Source of the DNA: CAZTDU01 sp050248795
GTDB taxonomy: Bacteria; Pseudomonadota; Gammaproteobacteria; Burkholderiales; SG8-39
Length of the DNA: 64,000 bases
Direction: 5' to 3'
NCBI GenBank assembly: GCA_050248795.1
Contig: JBFWRS010000005.1
Span: forward strand, 1-64,000
In this document: positions 8,552-17,409 of the stretch, piece by piece
Layout of the letters: each line of letters begins with the position of its first letter
Numbering within the stretch: the stretch's first letter is position 1
Notes under the pieces: generated by a model
Databases searched by the model: none
What the model was told of the DNA's origin: nothing
The model's input: only the letters and a program-made list of their open reading frames with translations
Made by a program: the position numbers and the translations under genes

Positions 8552-10411
8552 TTGAACCGTTACCCGGTCTGGAAGTACGTCTTCGTCGGCATAACCGTGC
8601 TGGCGGCACTCATTTACACGCTGCCGAACTTCTTCGGCGAATCCCCCGCCGTGCAGGTGTCCAGCGCCAAGGCGACGGTGAAGGTGGACACGGCGCTGCT
8701 CGATCGGCTCGAGCAGGCGCTGAAGGGCGCCGGGATCACGCACACCGGCGTGATCGTCGACGCGAACAGCATCCGCCTGCGCCTTGCCGACACCGACACG
8801 CAGCTGAAGGCGAAGGACGTCGTCGAGAAGGCGATCAATACGGATCCCGCCAACCCCACCTACGTGGTCGCGCTGAACCTGCTTACCTCTTCGCCCAACT
8901 GGCTCACCGCGATCCGCGCGCTGCCGATGTACCTGGGGCTGGACCTGCGCGGCGGCGTGCACTTCCTGCTCCAGGTGGACATGCAGGCGGCGCTCACCAA
9001 GAAGCTGGACAGCCTCGCCGGAGACGCGCGCCAGCAGCTGCGCGACAAGTCGATCCGCCACGGCGGCGTCACCCGCGAGGGCCAGACGCTGCGCATCCGG
9101 CTGCGCGACGCCGCCACGCGCGAGCGCGCACGCGACGTGATCTCGGCCAACATCCAGGACCTTGCGCTCACCGAACGCCAGGACGGCAGCGACTTCCTGC
9201 TCGTGGCCGCTTTCAAGCCCGATGCGCTGCGCAAGACGCAGGAGTCCGCGATCAAGCAGAACATCACCACGCTGCACAACCGCATCAACGAGCTCGGCGT
9301 CGCCGAGCCGGTGATCCAGCAGCAGGGCGCGGACCGCATCGTGGTGCAGCTCCCTGGCGTGCAGGACACCGCCAAGGCCAAGGACATCCTCGGTCGCACC
9401 GCGACGCTCGAAGTGCGCATGGTCGACGAGGAAAAGATGACCGGCGAGAACCTCGAGGCGGCGAAGGCCGGCCAGCCGCCCTTCGGCACCGACTTCTTCC
9501 TCGAATCCAACGGCCAGCCGATCCTCGTGCGCAAGCAGGTCGTGCTCACCGGCGACCGGCTGATCGACGCGCAGCCGGGCTTCGACAGCCAGACCCAGGA
9601 ACCCGCCGTGCACCTGCGGCTCGACTCTCCCGGCGCGCGCATCTTCCAGGAGGTCACGCGCCAGAACGTCGGCAAGCGCATGGCGATCCTGCTGGTCGAG
9701 CGCGGCAAGGGCGAGGTCGTCACCGCGCCGGTGATCCGCACCGAGATCGGCGGCGGGCGCGTGCAGATCTCCGGCCGCATGACCACGACCGAGGCGAACG
9801 ACGTCGCGCTGCTGCTGCGCGCAGGCGCGCTCGCCGCGCCGATGGAGATCGTCGAGGAACGCACCGTCGGCCCGAGCCTGGGCAAGGAGAACATCGAGCG
9901 CGGCTTCAATGCCACGAAGTGGGGCTTTGTCGCCATCGTCATATTCATGTCGGTTTACTACACGCTGTTCGGCGTCATCTCGTCGATCACGCTGGGCGTC
10001 AACCTGCTGATGCTGGTCGCGCTGCTGTCGCTGCTGCAGGCAACCCTTACGCTGCCCGGCATCGCTGCGATCGCGCTGACGCTTGGCATGGCGATCGACG
10101 CCAATGTGCTGATCAACGAGCGCATCCGCGAGGAGGTGCGCGCCGGTCAGTCGCCGCAGGCGGCGATCTCGGCGGGCTACGACCGTGCGTTCGGCACGAT
10201 CCTCGATTCGAACATCACCTCGATGATCGCGGGCCTCGCGCTGCTGATCTTCGGCTCCGGCCCGGTGCGCGGCTTCGCCGTGGTGCACTGCCTGGGCATC
10301 CTCACGTCGATGTTCTCCGCGGTCACCGTGTCGCGCTCGCTGGTCAACCTGCTGTACGGACACCGGCGCCGCGTGGCGAAGCTCGCCATCGGCGATACCG
10401 CATGGAAGTGA
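8552..10411 (+). CDS. secD: Protein translocase subunit SecD
   Basis: SecD uses the proton motive force to help pull secreted proteins through SecYEG. The 619 residues show transmembrane helix 1 near the N-terminus and the D1 motif GLDLRGGVHFLLQVD. A long periplasmic domain follows, with PSLGKENIERGF before helix 2 and the conserved helix-4 segment GMAIDANVLINERIREE. The start is TTG: it gives the family-typical MNRYPVWKY, but no clear ribosome binding site precedes it because the 9-bp repeat array occupies the leader. Translation may depend on coupling to yajC or on that unusual leader. secF follows after 8 bases. Confidence 0.96.
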   Translation: MNRYPVWKYVFVGITVLAALIYTLPNFFGESPAVQVSSAKATVKVDTALLDRLEQALKGAGITHTGVIVDANSIRLRLADTDTQLKAKDVVEKAINTDPANPTYVVALNLLTSSPNWLTAIRALPMYLGLDLRGGVHFLLQVDMQAALTKKLDSLAGDARQQLRDKSIRHGGVTREGQTLRIRLRDAATRERARDVISANIQDLALTERQDGSDFLLVAAFKPDALRKTQESAIKQNITTLHNRINELGVAEPVIQQQGADRIVVQLPGVQDTAKAKDILGRTATLEVRMVDEEKMTGENLEAAKAGQPPFGTDFFLESNGQPILVRKQVVLTGDRLIDAQPGFDSQTQEPAVHLRLDSPGARIFQEVTRQNVGKRMAILLVERGKGEVVTAPVIRTEIGGGRVQISGRMTTTEANDVALLLRAGALAAPMEIVEERTVGPSLGKENIERGFNATKWGFVAIVIFMSVYYTLFGVISSITLGVNLLMLVALLSLLQATLTLPGIAAIALTLGMAIDANVLINERIREEVRAGQSPQAAISAGYDRAFGTILDSNITSMIAGLALLIFGSGPVRGFAVVHCLGILTSMFSAVTVSRSLVNLLYGHRRRVAKLAIGDTAWK

Positions 10412-10419
10412 ACTGAGCG

Positions 10420-11370
10420 ATGGAGTTCTTCAAGATCCGGCGAACCATTCCGTTCATGCGGCATGCGCTCGTCTTCAACGTCATCTCGCTCCTCACCTTC
10501 ATCGCCGCGGTGTTCTTCCTGTGGAGCAAGGGGCTGAACTTCTCGGTGGAGTTCACCGGCGGCACGCTGATCGAGGTCAGCTACAAGCAGGCGGCCGACC
10601 TCGAGGGGATCCGCGGCACGCTGGAAAAGTCCGGGCTCAAGGCCGAGGTGCAGAACTTCGGATCCTCGCGCGACGTGCTTATCCGCATGCCGATCGAGAA
10701 AGGGCAATCCAGCGCCGACCTGTCGGAGAAGGTGAAGAAGATCCTCGCCACGCACGATGCGTCGGCCGAGTTGCGACGGGTCGAGTTCGTCGGCCCTCAG
10801 GTCGGCGACGAGCTGGCCGAGAACGGCGCGCTCGCGCTGCTCATCACAGCGGTGGGCATCGTGCTCTACCTGTGGCTGCGCTTCGAATGGCGCTTCGGGT
10901 TGTCGGCGATCATCGCCAACCTGCACGACGTCGTCATCATCCTCGGCTTCTTCGCGTTCTTCCAGTGGGAGTTCTCGCTTCCCGTGCTGGCGGCGGTGCT
11001 CGCGGTGCTCGGCTACTCGGTGAACGAATCGGTGGTCGTATTCGACCGGGTGCGGGAGAACTTCCGCAAGTTGCGCAAGGCGTCAGTGCCGCACGTGCTG
11101 GACACCGCCATCACCGGCACCATATCGCGCACCATCATCACGCATGGCAGCACGCAGGCGGTGGTGACGACGATGTTGATCTTTGGCGGCGAAGTGCTGC
11201 ATAACTTCGCGCTGGCGCTCACCATCGGCATCTGTTTCGGCATCTACTCGTCGGTACTGGTCGCCTGCCCGCTGGTCATGTGGCTGGGCGTCGACCGCTC
11301 CCAGTTCGTCACGGCGACGAAGAAGCGCGTCGGCGACGAGAACGACGAGAACCGCGGGGCGGTGGTTTAG
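10420..11370 (+). CDS. secF: Protein translocase subunit SecF
   Basis: SecF is the partner of SecD. The 316 residues have six predicted helices, the periplasmic D1 segment VEFTGGTLIEV, the motif VEFVGPQVGDEL, and the helix-4 motif GYSVNESVVVFDRVREN shared with RND-type proton-driven proteins. It follows secD by 8 bases, so they are cotranscribed. Its stop codon overlaps the stop of the convergent VOC gene by 4 bases, leaving no room for a separate terminator. Confidence 0.96.
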   Translation: MEFFKIRRTIPFMRHALVFNVISLLTFIAAVFFLWSKGLNFSVEFTGGTLIEVSYKQAADLEGIRGTLEKSGLKAEVQNFGSSRDVLIRMPIEKGQSSADLSEKVKKILATHDASAELRRVEFVGPQVGDELAENGALALLITAVGIVLYLWLRFEWRFGLSAIIANLHDVVIILGFFAFFQWEFSLPVLAAVLAVLGYSVNESVVVFDRVRENFRKLRKASVPHVLDTAITGTISRTIITHGSTQAVVTTMLIFGGEVLHNFALALTIGICFGIYSSVLVACPLVMWLGVDRSQFVTATKKRVGDENDENRGAVV

Positions 11371-11771
11371 GCCGACGCGTACTCGGCGACCTCGACCAGG
11401 TTGCCGTCCGGGTCCCTGAAGTACACCGAGCGTATCGGCCCCATCGCGCCGCGGCGCGCGACTGGCCCATCGACGATCGGGATGCCCAGCGATCTAAGGT
11501 GCGCGAGCACCTCGTCCACCGGCACCGCCGCGATCAGGCAGAAGTCGCCGGAGCCGAAGGTCGGCACCGCGGCCTTGGTCGGCGTCTGCGTCGCCCTGTC
11601 CTGCAGGTTGATCTTGACGTTGCCGAAGCGCAGCGCATGCCGCGGCTGGCCTTCCGGACCGCGGAAGAACTCGCGCTCGAAGCCGAGCGCGCGCTCGTAG
11701 AACTGCGTCGTGGCCTCGATGTCCTTGACGGTGAGGACCAGGTGGTCGAATCGGTCTGCGAGTGGTTTCAT
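11367..11771 (-). CDS. VOC-family (glyoxalase/bleomycin-resistance fold) protein
   Basis: A 134-residue single-domain VOC protein. It shows the first beta-strand FDHLVLTVKDIEATTQFY with a metal-ligand His, and the ending RSVYFRDPDGNLVEVAEY with the metal-ligand Glu. The family includes glyoxalases, dioxygenases and FosX-like resistance enzymes. The catalytic role cannot be told from sequence. The ATG at 11771 overlaps the upstream gene stop as ATGA. A start 13 codons further upstream would lie inside that gene and is less likely. Confidence 0.8.
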   Translation of the reverse strand: MKPLADRFDHLVLTVKDIEATTQFYERALGFEREFFRGPEGQPRHALRFGNVKINLQDRATQTPTKAAVPTFGSGDFCLIAAVPVDEVLAHLRSLGIPIVDGPVARRGAMGPIRSVYFRDPDGNLVEVAEYASA

Positions 11772-13768
11772 TTGAGTATCTGCACCAGGTTGGAGTAATC
11801 GTCCGTCCACGTCCGCCAGTCCGGACGCTCGTCAGGAGGCTGGGCGCCGGCGTCCACGATCGCCTTGCGGCCGAGCGCCGCGGAATCTCGCGATACCAGC
11901 ACCCAGTCGGACTGCGTGCGGTCGGAATCGTCCCCGCTCTCCTCCAGCACCACGCTGGCGTGCGCGCCGAGCTCACGCGCGAGCCTCGCCACCACCGGAA
12001 TGAGCTGCATGAAGCGGTTGGAGACATGGAACGCGACGATGCCGTCCGGCTTCATGTGCCGCAGGTACACGGCCAGCGCCTCGCGCGTGATCAGGTGGAC
12101 CGGAATCGCGTCGCTCGAGAACGCATCCACCGCGAGCACGTCGAACTGCTGCGGCGGCTCGCGCTCCAGGTTCAGGCGCGCGTCGCCCAGCACGATCTCG
12201 ATCTCCGCCTCGCTGTCGGAGAGGTAGGTGAAATCGCGGCGCGCGATCTCGACCACGTCCGGATTGATGTCGTAGAAGCGGTAGGTGTCGCCCGGTCGCC
12301 CATAGGCCGCAAGCGTGCCGACGCCCAGGCCGATCACGCCGACGCGCAACTGCCCATCGCGCGACGCGATCGCGGCGCCGACGCCGGACGCGGGCTGGTA
12401 GTAGCTGGTGAGCATGCCCCGCCGCGCGGGGTCCATGTACTGCTCGCCATGCATGATCACGCCGTGAACCAGGCGCCGAAGGTGTCCTGCTTCGCCCTCG
12501 CTGCCGTACTCCTTCACGCGCAGCACGCCGTAGAAATTCCGTACCGAGACGCTGACGTCCTCCTGGAAGCGAAAACCCTCGTAGACCGCGCAGCCGGTGA
12601 TTCCCGTCAGCACGGCGACCGAGAGCGCATGCGCCACATGGCCGAGGCCGCGGAACCGGAGCACCGCGAGCACGCCCAATCCGACCAGCGCCAGGCCGAG
12701 CTCGTAGTACGCATTGAACGCAAGCGGCGCGACAACGGCGACCAGCAGGCCGCCGATTGCGCCGCCCGCCGACACCGCGAGGTAGAACGCGGTAAGGCGG
12801 CTCGCTTCGGGGCGCAGGCGGTACAGCTCGCCATGGCAGAACAGGCATGCAACGAAGAGCGCCGACAGGAAGACGCCGAGCTGGACGTCGAGGTCGAACT
12901 GGAAGTCCTTGTCCACCAGCAGCCATGCCATGGCGCCCAGGCAAGCCAGCACCACGATCCACAGCCACTGCGGCCGGTACAGGCCGCGGCCTTCGAAGGC
13001 GATGATGAAGCTCGCCAGGTACAGCGTCAGCGGCGCAATCCACAGCAGCGGAATCGCCGCGACGTTCTGCGTGATGTGGTTGGTCACCGCGAGCAGCAGG
13101 CCGGACGCGGCCGCCGAGAGCGCGATCCACATCGCGTAGTCGCGCGCCGAAGGCGGCGGGGCCGCAGCGGGTGCGGCAAGCACGGCATGCGGCGCCTTCG
13201 CGCTCATCCATGCCAGCGCCGCGCACAGCAGTGCGAAAGCGCCGAACAGCCATGACCAGACGCGTACCTGCTCCGCGCTGCCCAGGTACGGCTCGAAGAA
13301 CAGCGGATAGCCCACCAGCGCAAGCGGGGAGGCGAAGTTCGACACCGCGAACAGGCGGTACGGGTTCTCCCCAGGACGTGCGGCCGCGAACCAGGCCTGC
13401 ACCAGCGGGCTGGTGGCCGCGAGCAGCAGGTAGGGCAGGCCCACCGCAACGAACAGCATCGCCAGGATGTAGGAGATCGGCTCCTCGCGGCCGGCAGGCT
13501 TCCACGACTCCCCGGGCGCCACCGGCATCAGCAGCGCGGCGGCGGCGAGCAGCGCGGTATGCAGCAGCGCCTGCGCGCGCGGCGACATGCGCGCGCTGGT
13601 CGCGTGCGCGTACGCGTATCCCGCGAGCAGCAGGGTCTGGAAAAAGAGCATGCACGTCGTCCATACCGCCGCGGTGCCGCCGAACCAGGGCAGGATCAGC
13701 CGCGCGATCAGCGGCTGCACCAGGAACAGCAGGAACGACGACAAAAAGATGGTGGCGGCGTACGGCAC
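11768..13768 (-). CDS. Membrane-fused spermidine-synthase-like methyltransferase-fold protein
   Basis: A 666-residue protein in two parts. The first 400 or so residues are hydrophobic, with about ten or eleven helices and the starting motif FLVQPLIARLILPWFGG, found in fused MFS/spermidine synthase proteins. The C-terminal part has a Rossmann fold: GVIGLGVGTLAAYG at the nucleotide-binding loop, then YDINPDVV, LGDARL and DVLAVDAFSSDAIPVHL. These match spermidine synthases except that polyamine-binding residues cannot be judged. It should sit in the inner membrane. The substrate is unknown, so polyamine synthesis should not be assumed. It heads a two-gene unit with the VOC gene. Confidence 0.78.
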   Translation of the reverse strand: MPYAATIFLSSFLLFLVQPLIARLILPWFGGTAAVWTTCMLFFQTLLLAGYAYAHATSARMSPRAQALLHTALLAAAALLMPVAPGESWKPAGREEPISYILAMLFVAVGLPYLLLAATSPLVQAWFAAARPGENPYRLFAVSNFASPLALVGYPLFFEPYLGSAEQVRVWSWLFGAFALLCAALAWMSAKAPHAVLAAPAAAPPPSARDYAMWIALSAAASGLLLAVTNHITQNVAAIPLLWIAPLTLYLASFIIAFEGRGLYRPQWLWIVVLACLGAMAWLLVDKDFQFDLDVQLGVFLSALFVACLFCHGELYRLRPEASRLTAFYLAVSAGGAIGGLLVAVVAPLAFNAYYELGLALVGLGVLAVLRFRGLGHVAHALSVAVLTGITGCAVYEGFRFQEDVSVSVRNFYGVLRVKEYGSEGEAGHLRRLVHGVIMHGEQYMDPARRGMLTSYYQPASGVGAAIASRDGQLRVGVIGLGVGTLAAYGRPGDTYRFYDINPDVVEIARRDFTYLSDSEAEIEIVLGDARLNLEREPPQQFDVLAVDAFSSDAIPVHLITREALAVYLRHMKPDGIVAFHVSNRFMQLIPVVARLARELGAHASVVLEESGDDSDRTQSDWVLVSRDSAALGRKAIVDAGAQPPDERPDWRTWTDDYSNLVQILK

Positions 13769-13805
13769 GTCGAAGCTGGCGGAACGCCTGTGCCGCCGGG
13801 GCTTG

Positions 13806-15170
13806 CTAGACGCGCCGCGCGAGCCCGGCTGCCAGGCCGGTATAGGCCGCCGGCGTGAGCGCGAGCAGGCGCTTCTTCGCCGCCGCCGGGATCGGCAGCG
13901 ACTTCACGAACGCGGCGAGGCGCTTGCGGTCGACGCGCCGGCCGCGCGTCAGCGCCTTCAGCTTCTCATAGGCATCGGGTACGCCGTGACGGCGCATCAC
14001 CTGCTGGATCGGCTCGGCCAGCACTTCCCAGTTCGCATCCAGGTCGGCAGCGAGGCGCGCGGGTTCGGCTTCCAGCTTGCCGAGCCCCCGCAGGCATGAC
14101 GCGTACGCGAGCAGCGTGTGGCCGAGCGCATTGCCGGCGTTGCGCAGCGCGGTGGAATCCGACAGGTCGCGCTGCCAGCGCGACACCGGAAGCTTGTCCG
14201 CGAGGTGGCGCAGGATCGCATTCGCGATGCCGGCATTGCCCTCGGAATTCTCGAAATCGATCGGGTTCACCTTGTGCGGCATGGTCGAGGAGCCGACTTC
14301 GCCGGCTTTCAGCCGCTGCCTAAAGTAGCCCAGCGAAATGTAGCCCCACAGGTCGCGGTCCAGATCGAGCAGCACGGTGTTCGCCCGCGCGTAGGCATCG
14401 AACAACTCCGCAAAGCCGTCATGCGGCTCGATCTGCGTGGTGTACGGATTGAACTCCAGGCCCAGCGCCTGGACGAAGCGGCGCGCGAAACGCGGCCAGT
14501 CGACGCCGGGAAACGCGACCACGTGCGCGTTGTAGTTGCCCACTGCGCCGTTGATCTTGCCCGGGATCGACACGCCCGCGACGCGCGCGCGCGCGCGTCG
14601 CAGGCGATGCACGACGTTGGCGATCTCCTTGCCCAGCGTGGTGGGCGACGCGGGCTGCCCGTGCGTGCGCGACAGCATCGGCAGCGCCGCGTGCGCATGC
14701 GCGAGCCGGCGCAGCGCCGCGACGAGCTGGTCCAGTCGCGGCAGCATCACTTTCGCGCGGGCGTCGGCCAGCATCAGCGCATAGGCGAGGTTGTTGATGT
14801 CTTCCGAGGTGCAGGCGAAATGGATGAACTCGATCGAGCGCTGCACTTCCTTGTTCTTCGCCAGCCTGCCCTTCAGCCAGTACTCGATCGCCTTGACGTC
14901 GTGGTTGGTCTCGGCCTCGATGTTCTTGATGTGCTCGGCGTCCTGCTCGGTGAACTTCGCCACCAGCTCGTCGAGCGCGGCGAGCGTGGCCTTCGAGAAA
15001 GGCTTCAGCGCCGGGATCGAGCGGTCGGCGGCGAGCGCGCGCAGCCATGCCAGTTCCACCTGCACGCGGTAGCGGATGAGCGCGTATTCGCTCAGGAAGG
15101 GTCGCAGCGGCGCCGCGGCGCCGGCATACCGGCCGTCCAGCGGCGACAGCGCGGTGAGCTGCGATGGCAT
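13806..15170 (-). CDS. purB: Adenylosuccinate lyase
   Basis: PurB catalyses two fumarate-releasing steps of purine synthesis (SAICAR to AICAR, and adenylosuccinate to AMP). The 454 residues match the E. coli-type length. Present are SPLDGRYAGA at the N-terminus, TSEDINNLAYALM, SRTHGQPASPTTLGKE, and the superfamily signature SSTMPHKVNPIDFENSEGN carrying the catalytic serine loop. The ATG at 15170 is chosen for the family-typical start MPSQLTALSPLDGRY; the frame extends upstream but without homology. A CG dinucleotide run (about 14579-14597) lies inside the coding region. Confidence 0.96.
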   Translation of the reverse strand: MPSQLTALSPLDGRYAGAAAPLRPFLSEYALIRYRVQVELAWLRALAADRSIPALKPFSKATLAALDELVAKFTEQDAEHIKNIEAETNHDVKAIEYWLKGRLAKNKEVQRSIEFIHFACTSEDINNLAYALMLADARAKVMLPRLDQLVAALRRLAHAHAALPMLSRTHGQPASPTTLGKEIANVVHRLRRARARVAGVSIPGKINGAVGNYNAHVVAFPGVDWPRFARRFVQALGLEFNPYTTQIEPHDGFAELFDAYARANTVLLDLDRDLWGYISLGYFRQRLKAGEVGSSTMPHKVNPIDFENSEGNAGIANAILRHLADKLPVSRWQRDLSDSTALRNAGNALGHTLLAYASCLRGLGKLEAEPARLAADLDANWEVLAEPIQQVMRRHGVPDAYEKLKALTRGRRVDRKRLAAFVKSLPIPAAAKKRLLALTPAAYTGLAAGLARRV

Positions 15171-15176
15171 GCTGCC

Positions 15177-15182
15177 ATTATA
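15177..15182 (-). promoter_or_regulatory. -10 box of purB, apparently leaderless
   Basis: Minus-strand TATAAT ends 6 bases before the purB ATG. A start site 7 bases after the box would fall on the A of the ATG itself. No ribosome binding site fits. The -35 region is not recognisable. Confidence 0.5.
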
Positions 15183-15210
15183 TAAGCGTGAACCATTGTG
15201 CCGGCCGCGC

Positions 15211-15237
15211 TTGGGCGCACGCGTGAAGTCGTATAAT
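15211..15237 (+). promoter_or_regulatory. Promoter of the GST gene
   Basis: TTGGGC (15211-15216) and a perfect TATAAT (15232-15237) are separated by 15 bases. Only 11 bases, CCGCGCCCGCG, separate the box from the ATG, and they contain no ribosome binding site. The promoter is divergent from that of purB, about 50 bases away. Confidence 0.55.
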
Positions 15238-15248
15238 CCGCGCCCGCG

Positions 15249-15854
15249 ATGAAGCTCCTGTTCTCTCCCGCCAGCCCCTTCGCCCGCAAGGTGAGAATCG
15301 TTCTCGCGGAAAAGAAGATCGAATGCGGGCTCGAGACCGTCGATGTTCAGCCGGTGGACAACGCGGTCAACGCGCACAATCCGCTGGGCCAGATCCCGAC
15401 GCTGGTGCTGGACGACGGCACCGCGCTCTACGACTCGCGCGTGATTGTCGAGTTCCTCGACAATGCCTCGCCGCTGTCGCGCCTGATACCCGATGACAAC
15501 CGCGAGCGCGTCGCCGTGCGCCGCTGGGAGGCGCTGGCCGACGGCGTGCTCGACGCCGGGCTGCTGCTGCGCTACGAGGGCCTGCGCCCGAAGAAGGAGC
15601 AGAGCCGCGCCTGGGCGGCGAAGCAATCCGCGCGCATCGAGCGCGGCCTCGATGTCATGGCAACCGACATCAGCGACAGGCCCTGGTGCCAGGGCGAGCG
15701 GTATTCGCTCGCCGACATCGCCGTGGGCTGCGCGCTCGGCTGGCTGGCGTTCCGCTTCCCCAGGAACGACTGGCGCGGCCGCCACGCGAGCCTGGCGCGC
15801 CATTTCGACAAGCTCTCCGAGCGGCCTTCGTTCGCGGAATCGGCGCCGAAGTAG
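15249..15854 (+). CDS. Glutathione S-transferase family protein
   Basis: A 201-residue soluble GST. The N-terminal thioredoxin-like domain has SPASPFARKVRIVLAEK, with a Ser at the usual catalytic position, the cis-proline of GQIPTLVLDDG and a glutathione-contact segment DSRVIVEFL. The C-terminal helical domain has YSLADIAVGCALGWL, the N-capping motif of GSTs. Family members conjugate glutathione or act in stress and degradation pathways; the substrate is unknown. It is divergent from purB and converges on mnmA with 9 bases between the stop codons. Confidence 0.85.
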   Translation: MKLLFSPASPFARKVRIVLAEKKIECGLETVDVQPVDNAVNAHNPLGQIPTLVLDDGTALYDSRVIVEFLDNASPLSRLIPDDNRERVAVRRWEALADGVLDAGLLLRYEGLRPKKEQSRAWAAKQSARIERGLDVMATDISDRPWCQGERYSLADIAVGCALGWLAFRFPRNDWRGRHASLARHFDKLSERPSFAESAPK

Positions 15855-15863
15855 CGGCCGCGA

Positions 15864-16961
15864 TCAGGCGATGATGCCGCCGCCGAGGCAGACCTCGCCG
15901 TCATAGAGCACCGCCGACTGCCCGGGCGTTACCGCCCACTGCGGCTGCGCGAATTCCAGCGCGAACGTCTCGTAATCCGAACGCGTCACCAGGCAGGTCG
16001 AGTCTGCCTGGCGGTAGCGCGTCTTCGCGGAATGGGTGGACCCCTCCTCCGGCGCGTCGCCGGAGATCCACGTCGCGTCCTGCGCAACCAGCTCCCGCCT
16101 GAGGAGCAGCGGATGGTCGTGGCCCTGCACCACCACCAGGACGTTCTCTGCGAGGTCCTTCGCGGCGACATACCAGGCATCCGTACCGCCGCCCCGTGTG
16201 CCGCCGACGCCGATGCCCTTGCGCTGGCCGATGGTGTAGAAGGCGAGCCCGATGTGCTCGCCTACCACCTTGCCTTCGGGCGTGCGGATCGGCCCCGGCT
16301 CGCGCGGCAGGTAGCGCCTGAGGAAATCGCGGAACGGGCGCTCGCCAATGAAGCAGATGCCGGTCGAATCCTTCTTCGCGTGGTTCGGCAGGTGCGCCTC
16401 GGCCGCGAGCCGCCGTACCTCCGTCTTGCGGATCTCCCCGACCGGGAACAGCACGCGGGCGAGCTGCGCCTGGTTCAGCCGGTGCAGGAAGTAGCTCTGG
16501 TCCTTGGTGCCGTCGAGGCCGCGCAGCAGCTCGAAGAGCGGCCCGTGCTTGCGCACGCGCGCGTAGTGCCCGGTGGCTATGCGCGTCGCGCCGAGCTGCA
16601 TGGCGTGGTCCAGGAACGCCTTGAACTTGATCTCGGCATTGCACAGCACGTCCGGGTTCGGCGTGCGCCCGGCCTGGTACTCGGACAGGAAGCTGGCGAA
16701 CACGCGGTCCTTGTACTCCGCGGAGAAGTTCACCGCCTCCAGCTCGATGCCGATCACGTCGGCGGCGGCGGCGGCGTCGATCAGGTCCTGGCGCGTCGAG
16801 CAGTACTCGTCGTCGTCGTCGTCCTCCCAGTTCTTCATGAACAGGCCGACGACGTCATGGCCCGCGCGCTTCAGCAACAGCGCCGCGACCGACGAATCGA
16901 CGCCGCCTGAAAGGCCGACCACGACGCGCTCGCGCGTCGTCGTTGCGGCGCGCTCAGGCAT
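15864..16961 (-). CDS. mnmA: tRNA-specific 2-thiouridylase MnmA
   Basis: MnmA thiolates U34 in tRNAs for Lys, Glu and Gln. The 365 residues show the ATP-pyrophosphatase P-loop GLSGGVDSSVAA, the family block GLFMKNWEDDD, the catalytic Cys in LCNAEIKFKAF and the second catalytic Cys in STGICFIGERPFRDFL. The start at 16961 gives MPERAATTTRERVVVGLSGG; the frame extends upstream into the Nudix gene without homology. It overlaps the Nudix gene by 8 bases, reproducing the nudJ-mnmA pairing of E. coli. Confidence 0.95.
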   Translation of the reverse strand: MPERAATTTRERVVVGLSGGVDSSVAALLLKRAGHDVVGLFMKNWEDDDDDEYCSTRQDLIDAAAAADVIGIELEAVNFSAEYKDRVFASFLSEYQAGRTPNPDVLCNAEIKFKAFLDHAMQLGATRIATGHYARVRKHGPLFELLRGLDGTKDQSYFLHRLNQAQLARVLFPVGEIRKTEVRRLAAEAHLPNHAKKDSTGICFIGERPFRDFLRRYLPREPGPIRTPEGKVVGEHIGLAFYTIGQRKGIGVGGTRGGGTDAWYVAAKDLAENVLVVVQGHDHPLLLRRELVAQDATWISGDAPEEGSTHSAKTRYRQADSTCLVTRSDYETFALEFAQPQWAVTPGQSAVLYDGEVCLGGGIIA

Positions 16962-17409
16962 AGTCGGCCGACAGCACGTCGAGCGCAAACCGCCGACCGG
17001 CGAGGAAATCGTCCACGCAGCGTTGCACCAGCGGCGAGCGGTGCTCCGCGGCACGCGCCCGGATCTCGCCCGGCGTCAGCCAGTGCAGGCGCAGGATCTC
17101 CTTGTCCAGCGCCTGCCCCTGCACCACGCCGTCGACGCGGCCGGCGAAGGCGAAGCGGAAGTACGTCACATCCTCCGGCGCGTACACCCAGCGGTAGATA
17201 CCGACGAGCGCCTCGGGCGTGAAGCGGTGCGCGGTCTCTTCCAGCGTTTCGCGCGCGCACGCCGCAAGCAGCGATTCGCCCGGATCGAGGTGGCCGGCGG
17301 GCTGGTTCAGCACCACCCTGCCGTTCGCCGTCTCCTCGACGAGCAGGAAGCGACCGTCGCACTCGATGACCGCAGCGACCGTCACCGACGGCCTCCAGAC
17401 CGCGTTCAC
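16954..17409 (-). CDS. nudJ: Nudix hydrolase NudJ-like (phosphatase NudJ)
   Basis: A 151-residue Nudix enzyme. The box is GHLDPGESLLAACARETLEETAHRF, with the core RE..EE and a preceding Glu in place. The usual small residue after EExG is Ala here, a mild deviation. E. coli NudJ hydrolyses nucleoside di- and triphosphates and hydroxymethylpyrimidine diphosphate. Length and position directly upstream of mnmA match. The start is a GTG overlapping the aminotransferase stop as GTGA, so aspC-like, nudJ and mnmA are probably one operon. Confidence 0.88.
   Translation of the reverse strand: MNAVWRPSVTVAAVIECDGRFLLVEETANGRVVLNQPAGHLDPGESLLAACARETLEETAHRFTPEALVGIYRWVYAPEDVTYFRFAFAGRVDGVVQGQALDKEILRLHWLTPGEIRARAAEHRSPLVQRCVDDFLAGRRFALDVLSADYA

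Noticed and set aside
14579..14597. Run of alternating CG in purB as a regulatory or Z-DNA element
   Set aside because: It is within a conserved coding region and explained by Ala/Arg codons; no evidence for a function.
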